From: Linum tenue
Taxonomy: Eukaryota > Streptophyta > Magnoliopsida > Malpighiales > Linaceae
DNA length: 64,000 nucleotides
Assembly: GCA_946122785.1 (NCBI GenBank)
Contig: CAMGYJ010000004.1
Coordinates: forward strand, 9,694,150-9,758,149
Direction: 5' to 3'
This document shows, piece after piece, positions 36,402 to 49,057 of this stretch (positions within the stretch are counted from its first letter, which is position 1; every line of letters begins with the position of its first letter). The notes under the pieces are model-generated. The model saw only the letters and a program-made list of their open reading frames with translations. It had not been told where the DNA came from and did no database searches. The position numbers and the translations under genes are program-made.

Positions 36402-37296
36402 TCAGAGAAGTGTAGGATCAGGTGCCTTCAAGAGCGGATCCACATCGCTCTTGAGGTACAGCTTCAGATGGTGGCCATGCACGCGACGAATGTGGCCACC
36501 AGCATCCGCCAACTCGACTTGGCCATCCGGCAAGATGCAAGCGAGTGAATACTCAGATGGCCAAGGTGGGGGCGGGACCAGCTCGTAGTGGTCTCCGGCT
36601 TTCTTTCGAGCAGGCTTAGCTGCCTGCGGTTTCGGCCGCCACTCCTCCTTGATCTGCTCTTCTGGTGACGGAGTGGACAGGAGTGGCGGCGAAGGTATGG
36701 GAGGCAGATCCTGGGTCCTTCTGCTTCTGCGGAAGCTTGTTCTGCAGAATAGCCGAGAACTCCTCGCTGAGCTCCACAGTGGCCAGCTCACTCAGCTTCT
36801 GTTTCTTTGAGAGAAGCTCTTTCAGAAACTTCGCATAGTCAGGCATTTGAGATAGTGCCTCTAGGAAGGGCACTTGGACATTCAGCTTCCTAAGCATGGA
36901 CATGAAGTTTTCGAACTCTGCCTCCAGCCTGTCTCTGTGCAACCGAGTAGGGAAGGGGAGTTTCGGGATATACTCCTTCACTACCAGTTGCGGCTTAGGT
37001 GCAGGCACCTCAACCTCCTTCTCTGCTTCTTCAACCGCTGGAGACGCTAAGACAGGGGTCTCTTTCTCTTGTTCTCGAACAGGTGGATCAACAGTCATCT
37101 TGCCAATCCTGGTTGTGATGGCATTGCAGTGCTCATTCTGGGTCTGCGGATGAGGGATGGTCTGACCGGGTAAAGTACCAGGAGCCCTTTGTGCCACTGC
37201 CTGAAATATGTGCAGAAGTGGTGGCTCTCTTAAGAAATGAAAAGAAAATGAAAGAAAAACAAAGAAAAATTGAAAGCAAAAGAGAGCCACTACCAA
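36402..37296 (-). pseudogene. Tat/Athila-like Gypsy gag joined to pol end
   Basis: The minus frame 37296-36616 carries a gag C-terminal signature: GQTIPHPQTQNEHCNAIT, an acidic proline-rich linker, then QVPFLEALSQMPDYAKFLKE and LATVELSEEFSAILQNKLPQ. The neighbouring frame 36791-36402 has the extreme C-terminus of integrase/pol (RRVHGHHLKLYLKSD). Protease, RT, RNase H and most of integrase are missing. This is an internal deletion of several kilobases relative to a usual element. Family assignment is from motif memory. Confidence 0.8.
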
Positions 37297-38069
37297 AAAT
37301 CTGAATAATGCCCATTAAGTAGTGTTTCTTAGCAGTCTGGCTTGGAATGCTAACATTTATACCTCCTTCGCTTTTGTGCTCTTGAGATATTGAGTAAGGC
37401 AGAATAGCAGAAAGGAAATACCGGTTTGTTTGACTGTGATTTTTTGGGTTTGGAATTGTGGAACCTTGTGCTATGAATACTTCCACCACCTAAAAGGCCT
37501 TTTCCCCATGTCCAAGACCCTAGCCAGTCATTTGAACCTGTGTCTAAGACCTCCTGATTAGTTAGTGGTGACACCCCATATGTGAACTCTAGCATTTAGA
37601 GGCTGCCATCATGGTGCAGAGATGTTAGGGATTGAGAGAAATAGCATGCGCATTTTTCGCATCAAATTGTCCTGACCCCACTGGTCGAGAGTGAGTGATT
37701 CATTTTCATATTCTATATACTCTTGTACCACAGTGAGGACCTAGATTGCTCGGTCTCTATTCTAATGTCTTGAGTTGGATGCATGAGGTGACTGTTTTGA
37801 GTAAGTGGTTGAGTCAAGTCTAGGTTGGTTGGTGAACAGAAGGGAGACTCTTCCTTTACTCGATTTTGCTGCACTCGAATGTCCTTTGTGGTGGTTGTCC
37901 AGGTTGCTATTGAAGTTGCTCATGTGTTGATGTTGAAAACCAGTACGATTCACGTGTTCTGTGCCTTTATGACTTGTTCCCAATGTTGGTATGATTGAAA
38001 TATGTGAGCTTACCTTGTGTCTGACTTGGTTTGTTTGGGGACAAGCAAACAGTTAAGTGTGGGGGGATT
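37297..38069 (+). other. Gypsy 3' spacer and polypurine tract, plus strand
   Basis: No coding sequence was found. The end GTTAAGTGTGGGGGGATT (38052-38069) is a polypurine-type tract before a plus-strand LTR. The piece GACCTCCTGATTAGTTAG near 37548 is spacer-like. Confidence 0.55.
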
Positions 38070-39449
38070 TGATCACTCGGTATTTGCACATGTTTTCCCC
38101 ATTTTTTCTTGATTGTTTGAGCTTGAATTATCGTGTATTTGGCCTATTTTATGCTAGGTTGTGTTCCTTTGTCATATTTCAGGTCCTAGCACATAAAGTG
38201 AAGCATAGGCGCAAGTTTCAAGTCAATCAGAGATCAATTGACGATTCGGGAGAAGAAACTCGTGCAGGACCTGAAGAAGAATGGATTTCTACGTCACTTT
38301 ATGGACAAAGAATCATGCAATCTTGTCATGAAAAGAAAGAGGACGAGACTACGAGCGTCTGGGATGAAACGGCGACTGATTCGGAGTCCGGACGAGGGAG
38401 AAACGAAGCATTAAACAGAGGCTGAGCAAGCCACACGGGCATCCTGGAACTCCACACGGCCGTGTGGGTCGTGGCCGTGTGGAAATCACCGAGCCTTCAC
38501 ACGGGCAGCTGGGAAAGCCACACGGCCGTATGGCCTGGCCGCGTGATCGGGAATTCCTGTTTAAAACCCAATTTTCAGCAAAAGGAAAGGGGGGAGTTGG
38601 GTTTTTTTGGTTCCCAAACACCCAAGGGACGAACCCTAGAGAGAGAGAGCGAGTTGGGAACATTCTTGGAGCTATTTTGGAGGATTTCTTCGCCATTGGA
38701 GCTCGGGAATCAAGCTTGGAGATCGAGATTGAAGATCTAGATCAGATTTCTGCAGTCTCTCTCTTCTCTATGGAGTAACTTCCCTTCACTTAGGTTTTGA
38801 GGAACCCTAGTTCCATGAGTTAGGATCTCTCTTGTATGAATTTTTGGATACTATATTGTTTGATTATAATCGATTGAGGCATGATTTATTGAGTCAATTG
38901 AATCTTGATCAAATTCTCTTGATTTCTGCTTTAACCTATGATAGATAGAATCTGATTAGGTAAAGAGAGCTTCCTTGATTGATAGTGGTAAATTGGTTAT
39001 ACGAGAGTTAGTCAATCTACTGCTTTGTACTGGAATCCAATTCCGGTAGTGGAGTTATGTGCTCATTGCTTCAGCTTTCTATCCCGGTGAAGACTAGTCA
39101 TCTGTCGGGTAGTTAGTCTGAGAGGGCTTGGTCAGCTTAAGAGATTCCAAGCTACTGTCGGATCTTCCGCAGTCTAATCAACAGTAGATCAACCAAAGGT
39201 AATTGCAACTTGGACCTAATTGAGGAGCTAGGGGGAATCATACCTAAGTGAGTTCCCAACTTGTAATTAGTAGAGTAGTCAGTAGAGTAGTTTATAAATC
39301 AATCCTTAATCTAGTTTGCTAGATAATGAACTGAAGCTGAGTAATAGTAACTCTAGAGACCCGTGGATTCGATATTTATTACTTGTTCCACTATACTGCA
39401 TTCCCTTTCATTGGTTACACTTGGCCATTGTTAGGTGTTGTGTTTTAGC
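38070..39449 (+). repeat. Plus-strand Gypsy LTR (Tat/Athila-like), 3' end truncated
   Basis: It starts TGATCACTCGG right after the purine tract and runs through an array of CACACGGCC units (38420-38560), with ACCCGTGGATTCGATATTTA near 39360. It stops where the next element's LTR begins (39450). Orientation is opposite to the gag remnant at 36402-37296, so two elements, or an inversion, are involved. Confidence 0.65.
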
Positions 39450-39645
39450 GTGTCACGGTACCACTGAGCTTCCTTGCGGTACCGTTTTTCTGTTTCGCAG
39501 TATCGTTTTGACTCTCCGCGACGCCGCTCGACTCCAAACGACACCGTTTTTTACCCGCGGTATCAAATTAAATGCCGAGACTAATTAATGCGGCATTTAA
39601 TTCAGGCCAAAATAATTTTAGGTATCAACAAATGCCCCTCACAAC

Positions 39646-41649
39646 TTGGTTTATAAGGATTATGAATCAAGTTGTTGACATAAAATAAATCACCTAAAAT
39701 ACTTTGTGAACCACGCAGACCAAACCCAAAACAACCCTGTTGGCAAAATTATGTGGTTTGCCATAACAAAGTGATGGCCACGTAAACCAATTCTCCTCGG
39801 TGTTGTGTATTCCGTCCACAGCACTGCATTAGCTCTGCAACGCTGCGGCTAGCCTTTTTTACCAAAACGCAGTGGATTAGTCATTATGTCGCAGTGCTGC
39901 AAAGACAAAAAACAACTCTGCTAGATCCCGGCCAATGTCGTGTCCAAAACAAATTAAGATAGCTGCAACATTGCTCAACCTCCAGCTTACAAGGCTGAAG
40001 TGTCTTCTATTTTTCTTTTCTTTTTTCTCATTCCGCAACGCCGCAAACGCCATCACTCTACAATTATGGCGACACCCAAATCTCTACGTGTAGTTATTTC
40101 CCTTCCTAAGGACTCCTCTGATAAAACAATATAATTCTCGTATCTTGTCCTACGGAAGGAAGGATATTGAGAGCTCACCTTTAAATTGTGTCCTTACCAA
40201 ACAACCTGGAGACCTATCTATGGCCAAAATAAATACAGTGTACTCCTATACAACAACCATGTTTTACTTGGACAACAACTAATTGCGGCCTCATTACCCT
40301 GCAACTTTGTCCAAAGCAATTCTAATTATTCTTCCATGTCTCCAAACGAACAACATTGTTCTCAGCCAAAATTTGGTCGCACTTGGCCCTGATAAACAAC
40401 CCTGAATTTGCTTGGAATAAATATAGTTAAAAAATAAACTCTGCGGCTATGAACAACATTGTTGCAGCATGGCTAGGCCAAAATGCAAAGGTAATTTTTC
40501 ATGCCACCAGTGGCCCAGTTTACATTCTAATTTAATTATCACCGGCCAGCAATGTTCTTCTTTTCTTCCAACTCTTACAACCCTGCGGCCAAAACTTGAT
40601 CAAGGTCCCCAAATACCATTTGGTTTCTAAGACATTATTAGCCTTGCATCATGGTTGCGGCCAGTGCAACATTGCAATGTATCTCCCTTTTTTTTATGCC
40701 AAGTTTCAAATCGTCTACGCCAAACAACACTGTTAACCCTTGCCTACCCTCGTGGCGAAACACGGTTTTGTTTGATGAGCAAGGAACATTTTGGTATCGA
40801 ACCGCGGTACTGCACCGGCTGGACTTGGGTGAACCCTGCCGCTGGCCTTAAAGGCATTAATTTTTTTTTTTCAAACCCGCAATGTTGTTTGAGCCATAAA
40901 GGAAGACAACGTTCCTTTCTCCCAAACAACACCGTATAATATAATATTCCTTTTGCTTCCGCGGCACCGTGCCCCCCAACAGTGTTGTTGATATGAAAAG
41001 AAAAATAAAGCGACACCGCTGCTACGTGGCTTAGGCAAAAACGACCATGTTTGGTCATTCTTTCCATATCAACCATTATCAAAGAAAATTAAAAGTAAAG
41101 CCATGTTTAATCTTTGTCGATATTGTGACTATCTCGACAACACAGTAATCGGCCGACCATATTTAACGACTCTGGCCTAAAGAAAACAAACCATTTAGCC
41201 AACACAACCATACACCAACGGCCTTGACTATGTTAATGCAATGCCGATGGCATCTACGTAGCTCACTCACTCACGAATCTAAAATAAATAAAAAATGATA
41301 AATGGCTAAACAACATGATTGCAACATATCCATGCTATATTTCTTAACATTCACACGTAAACCAATCTTTGAAGCCATTCAGAAGCAGAGTTAACTCGTA
41401 CCTGTCAGACTCATGCAAGCTGGCACTATGAAAGTTGCATGTGGATCCTCTTTCATGCTAAAGTTGATTTCTTCTACAATGTCGCAGACAGTACCACTGC
41501 TTCCTCTCCCAACTTGTTACTCGCATCCTCGCCGTTGATCGGCAACCCCTCTAGCAAGGCCGTAATTTCGGCCTTCGCCACCCTCTCTTGAGGTGGCTTA
41601 CTCAAATTTTGGTGGACCACCTAATGCAAGCATTGATGGTCTCACAATA
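39646..41649. other. Non-coding spacer of gag-only element
   Basis: No RT or integrase motif was found on either strand. The 2-kb stretch has many short CGCAACRCTG/GCAATGTTGTT-type pieces. Its right end reads on the minus strand as SKPPQERVAKAEITALLEGL, a possible extension of the gag protein. Confidence 0.6.
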
Positions 41650-43675
41650 TCAAAACGAGTTCAAGCACGCCTTACCCAACATCTTTGTGCTTGAAACTGC
41701 GACGTTGCATGGTCCCCCTTCCATACTTCTGAGTTTTTGAGGACCCAGGACTTTGTGGTACAAAAGAGCTTCGACAATGTTACCCCCCACAACGTTGACC
41801 ATATTGACGCCCACACCGTTGGAAAACGGGTCAGTGTCAACAATCATGGCCTCCTTCCTCGGCTCCGGTACCTTGAACCGACCTTTTTCAATAGCATCCT
41901 ATACCATGTTTCGAAACAATACACACGTATTAGTTGAGTGAGACACATTGTTGTGCCACTTACAGTAGCGTTTCCCTTTTAATTTTTCAGCTGGCGGGAT
42001 AGTATGCCCCCCAATTAACTTAATTTGACCATCTTTGTAAAGCTGGTCAAAAATTAACTCTGATTTTGAAACATCAAAGGAATATTTCCTAGTTTGAATC
42101 AGAGCACGATTGGGTTTTCCACCTTGTGGTTCCCCATCGGCCTTAGCTAGAGAAGCACACACATATGGCTTCCCCTGCACAATCTCGGCCAAATCAACTT
42201 CAACCTCGTCAACATCGATGCCGACGTTATTCACACCATAGTTTTCAAAATTAGGGAAATATTGTCCCCGAGAGCCACTTCTCTTATATTCTTCTTCATG
42301 GAGAAGAGATTCGTATCTAACAGTGCAGGACATCAATTGAAACAAATCAGAAAACTCCCTATCTTGAAACTTTTTACGAAGTTCAAAATTCAATCCACCC
42401 TAGGCAGTTTAACAAACTCGCGTTCTGTCAAGTTCACAAAACAACGTTTCCTTGCATTTTTAAAGTTAGTTAAGAAGTGTTCCACTGTTTCTCCTGGCTA
42501 TTGGCGCATTCGTGCTAAGTCTGCCATTGTTACTTTTGGCTCAGACCGGTAGAACTGGGCATGGAACATTTGTTCCATTTGCTGCCAAGTTTGAACCGAG
42601 TTCGATGGCAAGTTGACGTACCACGCGAATGCGGGACCGGTCAACGAGTTGCCAAACAAACACAACTTCAAGAAATCACTCACATCACCACATTGAACTG
42701 TGAATCGTCCAACGTGCTCGACGGTGGACTGATCTTCAGTCCCACTGAAGGTGATGAAATTGGGTACGCGAAAACCACGTGGAAAGGGATAGTATCTATC
42801 AACCCAATCCGGATATGGTTTTCGGTATACCGAAGGCATCGCTGGTCTAATCCCTAAACAAAACTGATCCGCCAGCATCTGTGCTACCTTATCTCGAATC
42901 ACATTAATGTGTTGCGCCCTTTGTGGTACGAATCCACCAGGATCCATGCCAAGCCCGTTTGGAGGAGGAGGCATGTTTTGTGGGTAGCCGCGTGGCGGAA
43001 CATGATCATTGTTGATCGTTCCTCCACCACCACCACCGCTCATTGGAGCCACTTAGGGTCTGGCCTCCGGGATATTTTGTGGACTCACATTGTGCACTGG
43101 TGGCGGCTCAACACGAGTGTTAGCCGCAGTGCTGGTCTCGCCCAGATTTACTCTCGATGGACTTGTTGGGTTCAACACCGGTGTCAGCGAAATGCCCTGT
43201 CTCGGCTGAGTATCTCGGCCGCCATTGACCGGAAAGCTATTGGTGCCAGTGTCATTGTGTAACGGATTCTCGCCGCTTAACGGCAAAGCCCTTTTTTGCG
43301 GCACTGGCCTATTCAAAAACTCTCTAAACTCATTAAAATCACGTCTGTTACTTTCAAAATCCATTTTGTTTTTATCTACGACTTCAATCGATTGGCTAAC
43401 ACGTCTATCAATCCGAGAGCTAAGACCACCAAGACGTCCATCCAAAGAGGCTAAGTGAAGTTTTACCTGTTGGTTATCAGCCATGACTTGGCGAAGCATG
43501 CGCGTTATCTCACCCTGGTCGGCAGTTTGCGCCACTGCTGGACTTCCCCTCCGGCGTCGTTGCTCGAACCGCCGTTTGAACCGCCACTATGGTCAATCTC
43601 TACATTGACCATTTACTCTTCCTCCACTGAAGGTGGTGGAAGATCGCCCTCGTGATTCCTCCGTCGTGGAGCCAT
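41650..43675 (-). pseudogene. Gypsy gag, multiply broken
   Basis: An ATG at 43675 opens MAPRRRNHEGDLPPPSVEEE on the minus strand and stops. The reading continues in pieces: MAQTADQGEITRMLRQVMAD (43535), a glycine/proline linker, then the capsid-type core FITFSGTEDQSTVEHVGRFT, GPAFAWYVNLPSNSVQTWQQ and MFHAQFYRSEPKVTMADLAR (43052-42498). The last piece (42393-41899) has ELRKKFQDREFSDLF and CKWHNNVSHSTNTC, a short Cys/His motif. In-frame stops lie near 43050 and 42497, and a frameshift near 42390. The retrotransposon gag family is clear; the clade is not. Confidence 0.85.
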
Positions 43676-45253
43676 TCGAACACACGGGTCCCACCAGGTG
43701 TGCAAATTTGTTTCGTTGGCAAAACTCGCGTGTTCAATGCGCACTGTTTTCAAGTAAAACACAAACACAAGGTCAACACAATCGTCAAATATCCGTAGCC
43801 GAAGTCGGCGCCGTTGATTTGATCGATTAAAACAGAAACCAAGACGACCGTCAAATATCCACTGCCGGCGTCGGCGATGTTGATTTGATCGATACACCTT
43901 TGACTTCTAATCAAACAACCGTTATTTGGTTCACCACCTCTCCAAAATACGTTCGAACGAGGGTGTTCGGCAAATAACCAGAAAATCGAACCAGGAGTGT
44001 CTAAGTTACGTTACCTCTACTCCTATGGAGGTTCCTCTGCAGAGCTCCGCAACCACGACTACGATCTACAACTACTACGACTCTGCAAAGGAGGTCTTTG
44101 ACAGAGAAGTTCTATGAACTAGAGAGAAAAAGATAGATTCTGCGATGGTGTAGTTGTGATTTGATTTTGCCGTCCTTTGCTTCTCTCTCTTCCCAATCTT
44201 TATACTTCGTTCTTCTTCCCGCAGTCGTAGTAACTGCCTTCGCGCCTTTGTCTCCCACGTCTTCATCCCTGTCAACCGTGCGGGTAACTTCGTCCTTGTT
44301 GCGTAACTCCCACGAGTGCGAAACTGCTTGGACACGCGGAAACTTGGCCAAAACGACACTGAGCCAAAATCCACAATTGTTGAACTCTCGCCACTACGAC
44401 GTTGTTTTCTATTAAACAACATCGTTTCAGTACCGCGTCGGTGTTGATATCTCCCACGATGTCGTTTTCGACTAAACGACACCGTCTAAAATAATCCTTA
44501 AAATATTAATTAATTAAACCGGCCATCATTGTTGACACGCCGTCAAACTCTCACTTCGCGACGCCGTTCTTAATTAAACAACATCATTTTCTAGTCCTGC
44601 AATGCTGTTGAACTTCGCGATGCCGTTTTACATTTAAAACTGTCGTTTTAACTATTGCGGCATTGTTTGGCCTACTCGCAACATAGTTTTCAAATCCGCG
44701 GTGTCGTTTCTTTCCTCCTGCGGCATCGTTTTCAACTAAACGACACCGTCCTAAATAGTCATTAAAAATATTAATTTATTAATCCGGCCATCACTAGTCC
44801 GACTCGTGTGTTGACCAACGACATCATTAGCGCCAAAGCGGCTCCGTTTGTTTTTCCTTTTGCGACATTGTTTTTTATTTTAAACACTGTCGTTTGCTAG
44901 TACAACCGTACCGTGTTTTAATTTAAACGACACCGCTAACATAGCCAAAAAATATCAATCCACGGAACCGCCGCGAGTCTGCACTCGCATTGAGCTGGGC
45001 GAATTTTGGTCACTTACCCGATATGGTTTTTTTTTAAAGTAATCGGTACCGCTTATCAAGACTCTCACGGCATCGTTTTTAAATCCGCGGTACCGTTTTA
45101 ATTCTCTGCGATGCTGCTTGTTTCCATGCGGTACCGCTTCTCCCCTTCCAACAAGGAATACCAATAATAATAATAATAATAATAATAACTCCTTTTCCAA
45201 CACCAATACCAAAATGCGCGGCCCCATCTTGTTTTCCGACGGTGTCGTTTTCT
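43676..45253. other. Leader and LTR of gag-only element
   Basis: No gene was found. Many copies of CGACACCGT, GCGACGCCGTT and GGTACCGTTTT occur on the plus reading from 44390 on. An (AAT)n microsatellite lies at about 45163-45188. I could not fix the primer site or LTR boundary. Confidence 0.55.
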
Positions 45254-45434
45254 GTGTCACGGTACCACTGAGCTTCCTTGCGGTACCGTTTTTCTGTTTC
45301 GCGGTATCGTTTTAACTCTCCGCGACGCCGCTCGACTCCAAACGACACCGTTTTTTACCCGCGGTATCGAATTAAATGCCGAGACTAATTAATGCGACAT
45401 TTAATTCAGGCCAAAATAATTTTAGGTGTCAACA

Positions 45435-47128
45435 GAAAGTTAGAGAAAATAAAAATAATATTTAATTCTCCATCCTTAGATCTGAATTTTCTAAATGAAG
45501 GGTCCAAATTTGATTTTTTTTTTTTTTTACAGTATCCAAATTTGATTATTGATGGGTGCATAATTCATGATTATGTACCCTATCTTGAGCACAAAGGAGG
45601 AGGAGGAGGGATCAATAAGGAGGGAAAGAGAGATAAGTCGACAACATCGGAATTCCAGATAGGCAGGCAAGGAGGGAGAGAAGAATTGTGCTTTCTAAAT
45701 GGGAATTCCTTTGGTCTGGGAATAACAACATCGAGTCTCTAGATTATTTGATTGATGATTTATGTTTAGCTAGGGGATACGAAATCCGAACAACGCCTTC
45801 TTTTTGCTTGATTTCACCTTAACATTATGAGCTTATTCATTGATATCTTTTATTGGTTTCATAATTAATTTTCTTAATTAAATCAATTGCTAAAGAATCA
45901 GTTAGCTAGATAAATATAGCTAAGTACTAGTATAGTTCATAGTCTCTATCGGATACGACATTGCTTGTCATTGTATTGCTTCTATACATGTACACTTGCT
46001 TTAGTAGTGGCATTAGAAAAAAGGTCATCAATAATGCACTGTGCCTTTTGAGATATCCTAGTACACGTCTTATTTCATGTCAATGATGAGCACTAGGATC
46101 ACTCGTACATCGACTTAATTTTCCTACCGCATATATGGTATATGGTCTTATATATGCAAGCAATGCATACTATCAGCACCCAATTAACTTGGAATATTGC
46201 AGTTGTTTAACTGGTTGATTAGTATTAGCCATAAGTCTCATACTTGGATTCATTGGGACCAATTGCTCGCTTTATTGCTACAACTCATCATCTTCTTGCT
46301 AACTCACCGATGTGGAATCCGACAGTCAATCAAATAATAATGCACAAGATGAGCATAAAGTGATTCTAGGTGAATCTAAATAAAATACGATATTACAAAA
46401 CGAAATGATAAATTCACATATTTATAAAATACGAAATTATAAAAGTTTATAGTTGCATGACCATTGAATTAAAGTAGGACACATTTGTAATTAAAGAAAT
46501 AATTAAGGGTAGAAAGGTAATTTACCATCATGGATTTTAATCCATCACCCAAATCCCACCTCAAGAGGTGGAACTTCCAAGTCCGTGGGGTCCACGGATT
46601 TGGAACCCCAAAAGAGGTGGGGCCCACAAATTCCATCTTCCTAATTCCCTAACGCAAACGATGGATTTCGATTCAAGTCCATGATGGATCTATTTCCATG
46701 ACCAAATCCATCACCAAAACCCTCAAGCAAACGAGCCCTTTGAACTCACAACAATTTTAACTATAGAATTGAGCAAGCACCTTCTCGGTGTGGTGTGATA
46801 GAAACAAGACAACTTCTTCGCCGTTTCACTTGATTTAATACTCAGAATACGTATGTCTCCTCTCCCCATGTTCTACATGCAAAGTTTAGATGACAATAAA
46901 TTTTAGTAAAATTCACTTATTTTTTATTACACCAAATAATAAGCATGTCATTTCTACATACAAATATATGATGACTCCATTTCATATTAATTATAAAACA
47001 TTACATGTACACTTTTGTCTCTTTTATTTAACATAAAAACACTAGAAACAAACACACCATAAAACACTCGAAACTTCATAAATGACGAATGAGAAATCAG
47101 ACAAACCATTGAGATGTGACATAAGATT
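45435..47128. other. Intergenic DNA downstream of the GDSL gene
   Basis: No coding region was found. Bases 46127-46223 resemble, by eye at roughly three quarters identity, the reverse complement of 52376-52485 at the end of the RT fragment, so this may be a tail of the same element. The right edge of a possible Harbinger MITE (complement GGGCTCGTTTGCTTGAGGG, about 46719-46737) is seen without a matching left end. Confidence 0.5.
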
Positions 47129-48605
47129 TCAATATAATAGCTTCTTTATGTCTTTCATGATTACGGAAGTTAAGATTTTATAGGCCTTTTCCGTGGGATG
47201 AAGGCCATTCCAAAAAATGTACTTTGAAGTATCGGCACAAGTTGAAGGGCTCAATCGGTTGCAAAGAAATCCAAACTCTATAGTTCCTGTCCCGCAGCAC
47301 CCTTCCTTCGTTACGACAAACCCTGCAATATATCCATCCACGTAAATAAATTAAACTTTCTTAAACCATGCAATCCTAAGTCTAACTAACTTGATCAAGG
47401 AGAAATTAACTTAACTAACTTAATTACCATAATTTTCAGGACGCCTAATGATATCTAACAAAGGCGTGTACACGTCAACAAACTGGACGCTCAAGTCAGG
47501 AAGCGAAACGTCGTCGTTAAGTCGCTGAATTTCGTGGCCAAGCTTCTCGTTGAACATCACGGCCAGCTCGTTGCACTCGTCGGAACATTGCCTCTGTACT
47601 CCGCCGAGCAAAGTTCTGAACGCGGGGCTACATCCAGTCGTTAATGCACTCAGGTGAACGATCTTTCGAGCTCCCAATCCGTACAGTTGCCTGAGAAAGG
47701 CGGAAGCCTGGCCGGCAAGAAAGGCAGCGTATGTAGCCATTTCCGACGATGACTTTCTTGTGCTGTGAAACAAAGAGGTCAATAAGACGTCGTTGTTGCC
47801 CGATGAGATTACGTAAAGGCCGTTTTTAACGACGTCGTTTGATCTCTTCTCTCCCACTAGGCTTCTCAACTTCCCCACGTACTGTCGGAAGAGATTGAGT
47901 TGGTCCGGAACAGATAGAACCGACTGATATACATATTTCAAACAACGTAACTCATAGTTAGAAATAACATATAAAAATATGCTCTTTTTTGTTGTTGCAA
48001 AAAGCCACTTTTCTCATAGGGTTAACTTGAAGTAAGGAAAGTCATTACTAATATCTTTAGTGTCTTGGGGTCATAGCCAGAGCTAGCAGAAGCAAAACAC
48101 ACTCCCATTGTGAGATCCTCAGCTTGAAGACTCGGATCGAGATAAGGTGGCAAAAAATGCTTTATTCCCAAATTTTCAACTGCACAAATTAAATACACAG
48201 ATTATTAACAATTAATTAGTTACTTAGCTATAGCCCTGCACTGCAGAAACGATGTATTTGTATGTAAATTCCAAAAATCAAATAATAAGTACCTATGAAG
48301 TCCGAAATAAGCCTTCCATCGGAGAATCTACCGGTGGGGATTCTTCCCGGAAAATCCCTTCCGTAGGGAGGGAAGTTGGACTTTATCAAAGTTGCGATAT
48401 GATCGTTGTTGCCGGTATCAAGAATCGAGTCCCCGAAGGCGAAGACAGCTGAAGAAGTTCTTCTATTACCAAATGTTACGTTTTCAGGTGGCGGCGGCGC
48501 CATAGTTATTGCAAGCGCTTTGCTGAAGAATAATGGAGGTCCAGTGGTTACAATAAGCTGCAGCAAGAAGAAGAACACGATGACTAATGATTCTGAAGAA
48601 GCCAT
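47129..48605 (-). CDS. GDSL esterase/lipase (EXL-like), four exons
   Basis: Exons are 48605-48293, 48179-48049, 47923-47428 and 47322-47129. All introns are GT-AG and the frame is open to TGA, giving 377 residues, usual for plant GDSL enzymes. The start is the first ATG and opens a hydrophobic signal peptide ([13 protein letters not shown]), so the protein is probably secreted. Block I is [13 protein letters not shown] with the catalytic Ser at about 60; block III is SSGNND (190-193). Block V reads [10 protein letters not shown]: the His is kept (about 355), but the usual catalytic Asp three residues before it is Asn (about 352). The dead paralogue at 9492 has Asp there. Family members hydrolyse esters in cell walls or cutin; the substrate is unknown. 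The gene may be catalytically weak or inactive despite its open frame. Confidence 0.93.
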
Positions 48606-48680
48606 ATTAGTATTGCTAGCTTAATTAGTGTGTTGGGTTTACTACAATGCACTACTAAACTTTTCGATTCTCCATCTACG

Positions 48681-48690
48681 TATTTATATA
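48681..48690 (-). promoter_or_regulatory. TATA box of GDSL gene
   Basis: TATATAAATA on the minus strand lies about 76-85 bases upstream of the ATG, a normal plant distance allowing a short leader. No other promoter motif is claimed. Confidence 0.65.
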
Positions 48691-49057
48691 GAGCTAACTG
48701 ATGTACGTACGTACTATGAAAAGCAGTTGATTAGGCGGTGGCTCTGTGCCAACTATACCGCTGCCAAGCCTGCCATCATCAATGAATAATGATCTTCCCA
48801 CTGTCTTATAAAAAGAAAACGAATCGTCTTGTGATTCTTCTAACCTAAGCATATGGGTTGAACTCATCATTAGCCACTGTTGGAAGCTTATTAAATATTA
48901 ATGACCAATAATTACGTATTGGGGCGTTTTCTGTTACGTGTGGAAAAGATCTTTCTGGTATACAACTATGAATACATCTAGGAAGAAACGTGCGACACAT
49001 TCCATTATAGATACGTAATTTACTTATCCATGATAAGCTATAACAAGGGGTCCAGGA

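Larger units (their letters stand above)
39450..45434 (-). mobile_element. Gag-only Gypsy element (TR-GAG-like), minus strand
   Basis: A 181-bp sequence ending (plus reading) ...GGTATCAACA or ...GGTGTCAACA occurs at 39450-39630 and 45254-45434 with about five differences. On the minus strand each copy starts TGTTGAYACC, a usual Gypsy LTR start, and the left copy is preceded by a purine tract (complement AATGCCCCTCACAAC at 39631-39645). Between them lies a degenerate gag but no protease, RT or integrase. The left LTR is truncated at 39450. The right LTR is longer, and its inner end is unclear. The LTR and spacer are rich in repeated CGACACCGTTT/GGTACCGTTT motifs. Confidence 0.82.

Noticed and set aside
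46540..46737. Complete Harbinger MITE
   Set aside because: The right end looks typical (complement GGGCTCGTTTGC) but I could not find a matching left terminus or TAA/TTA duplication.
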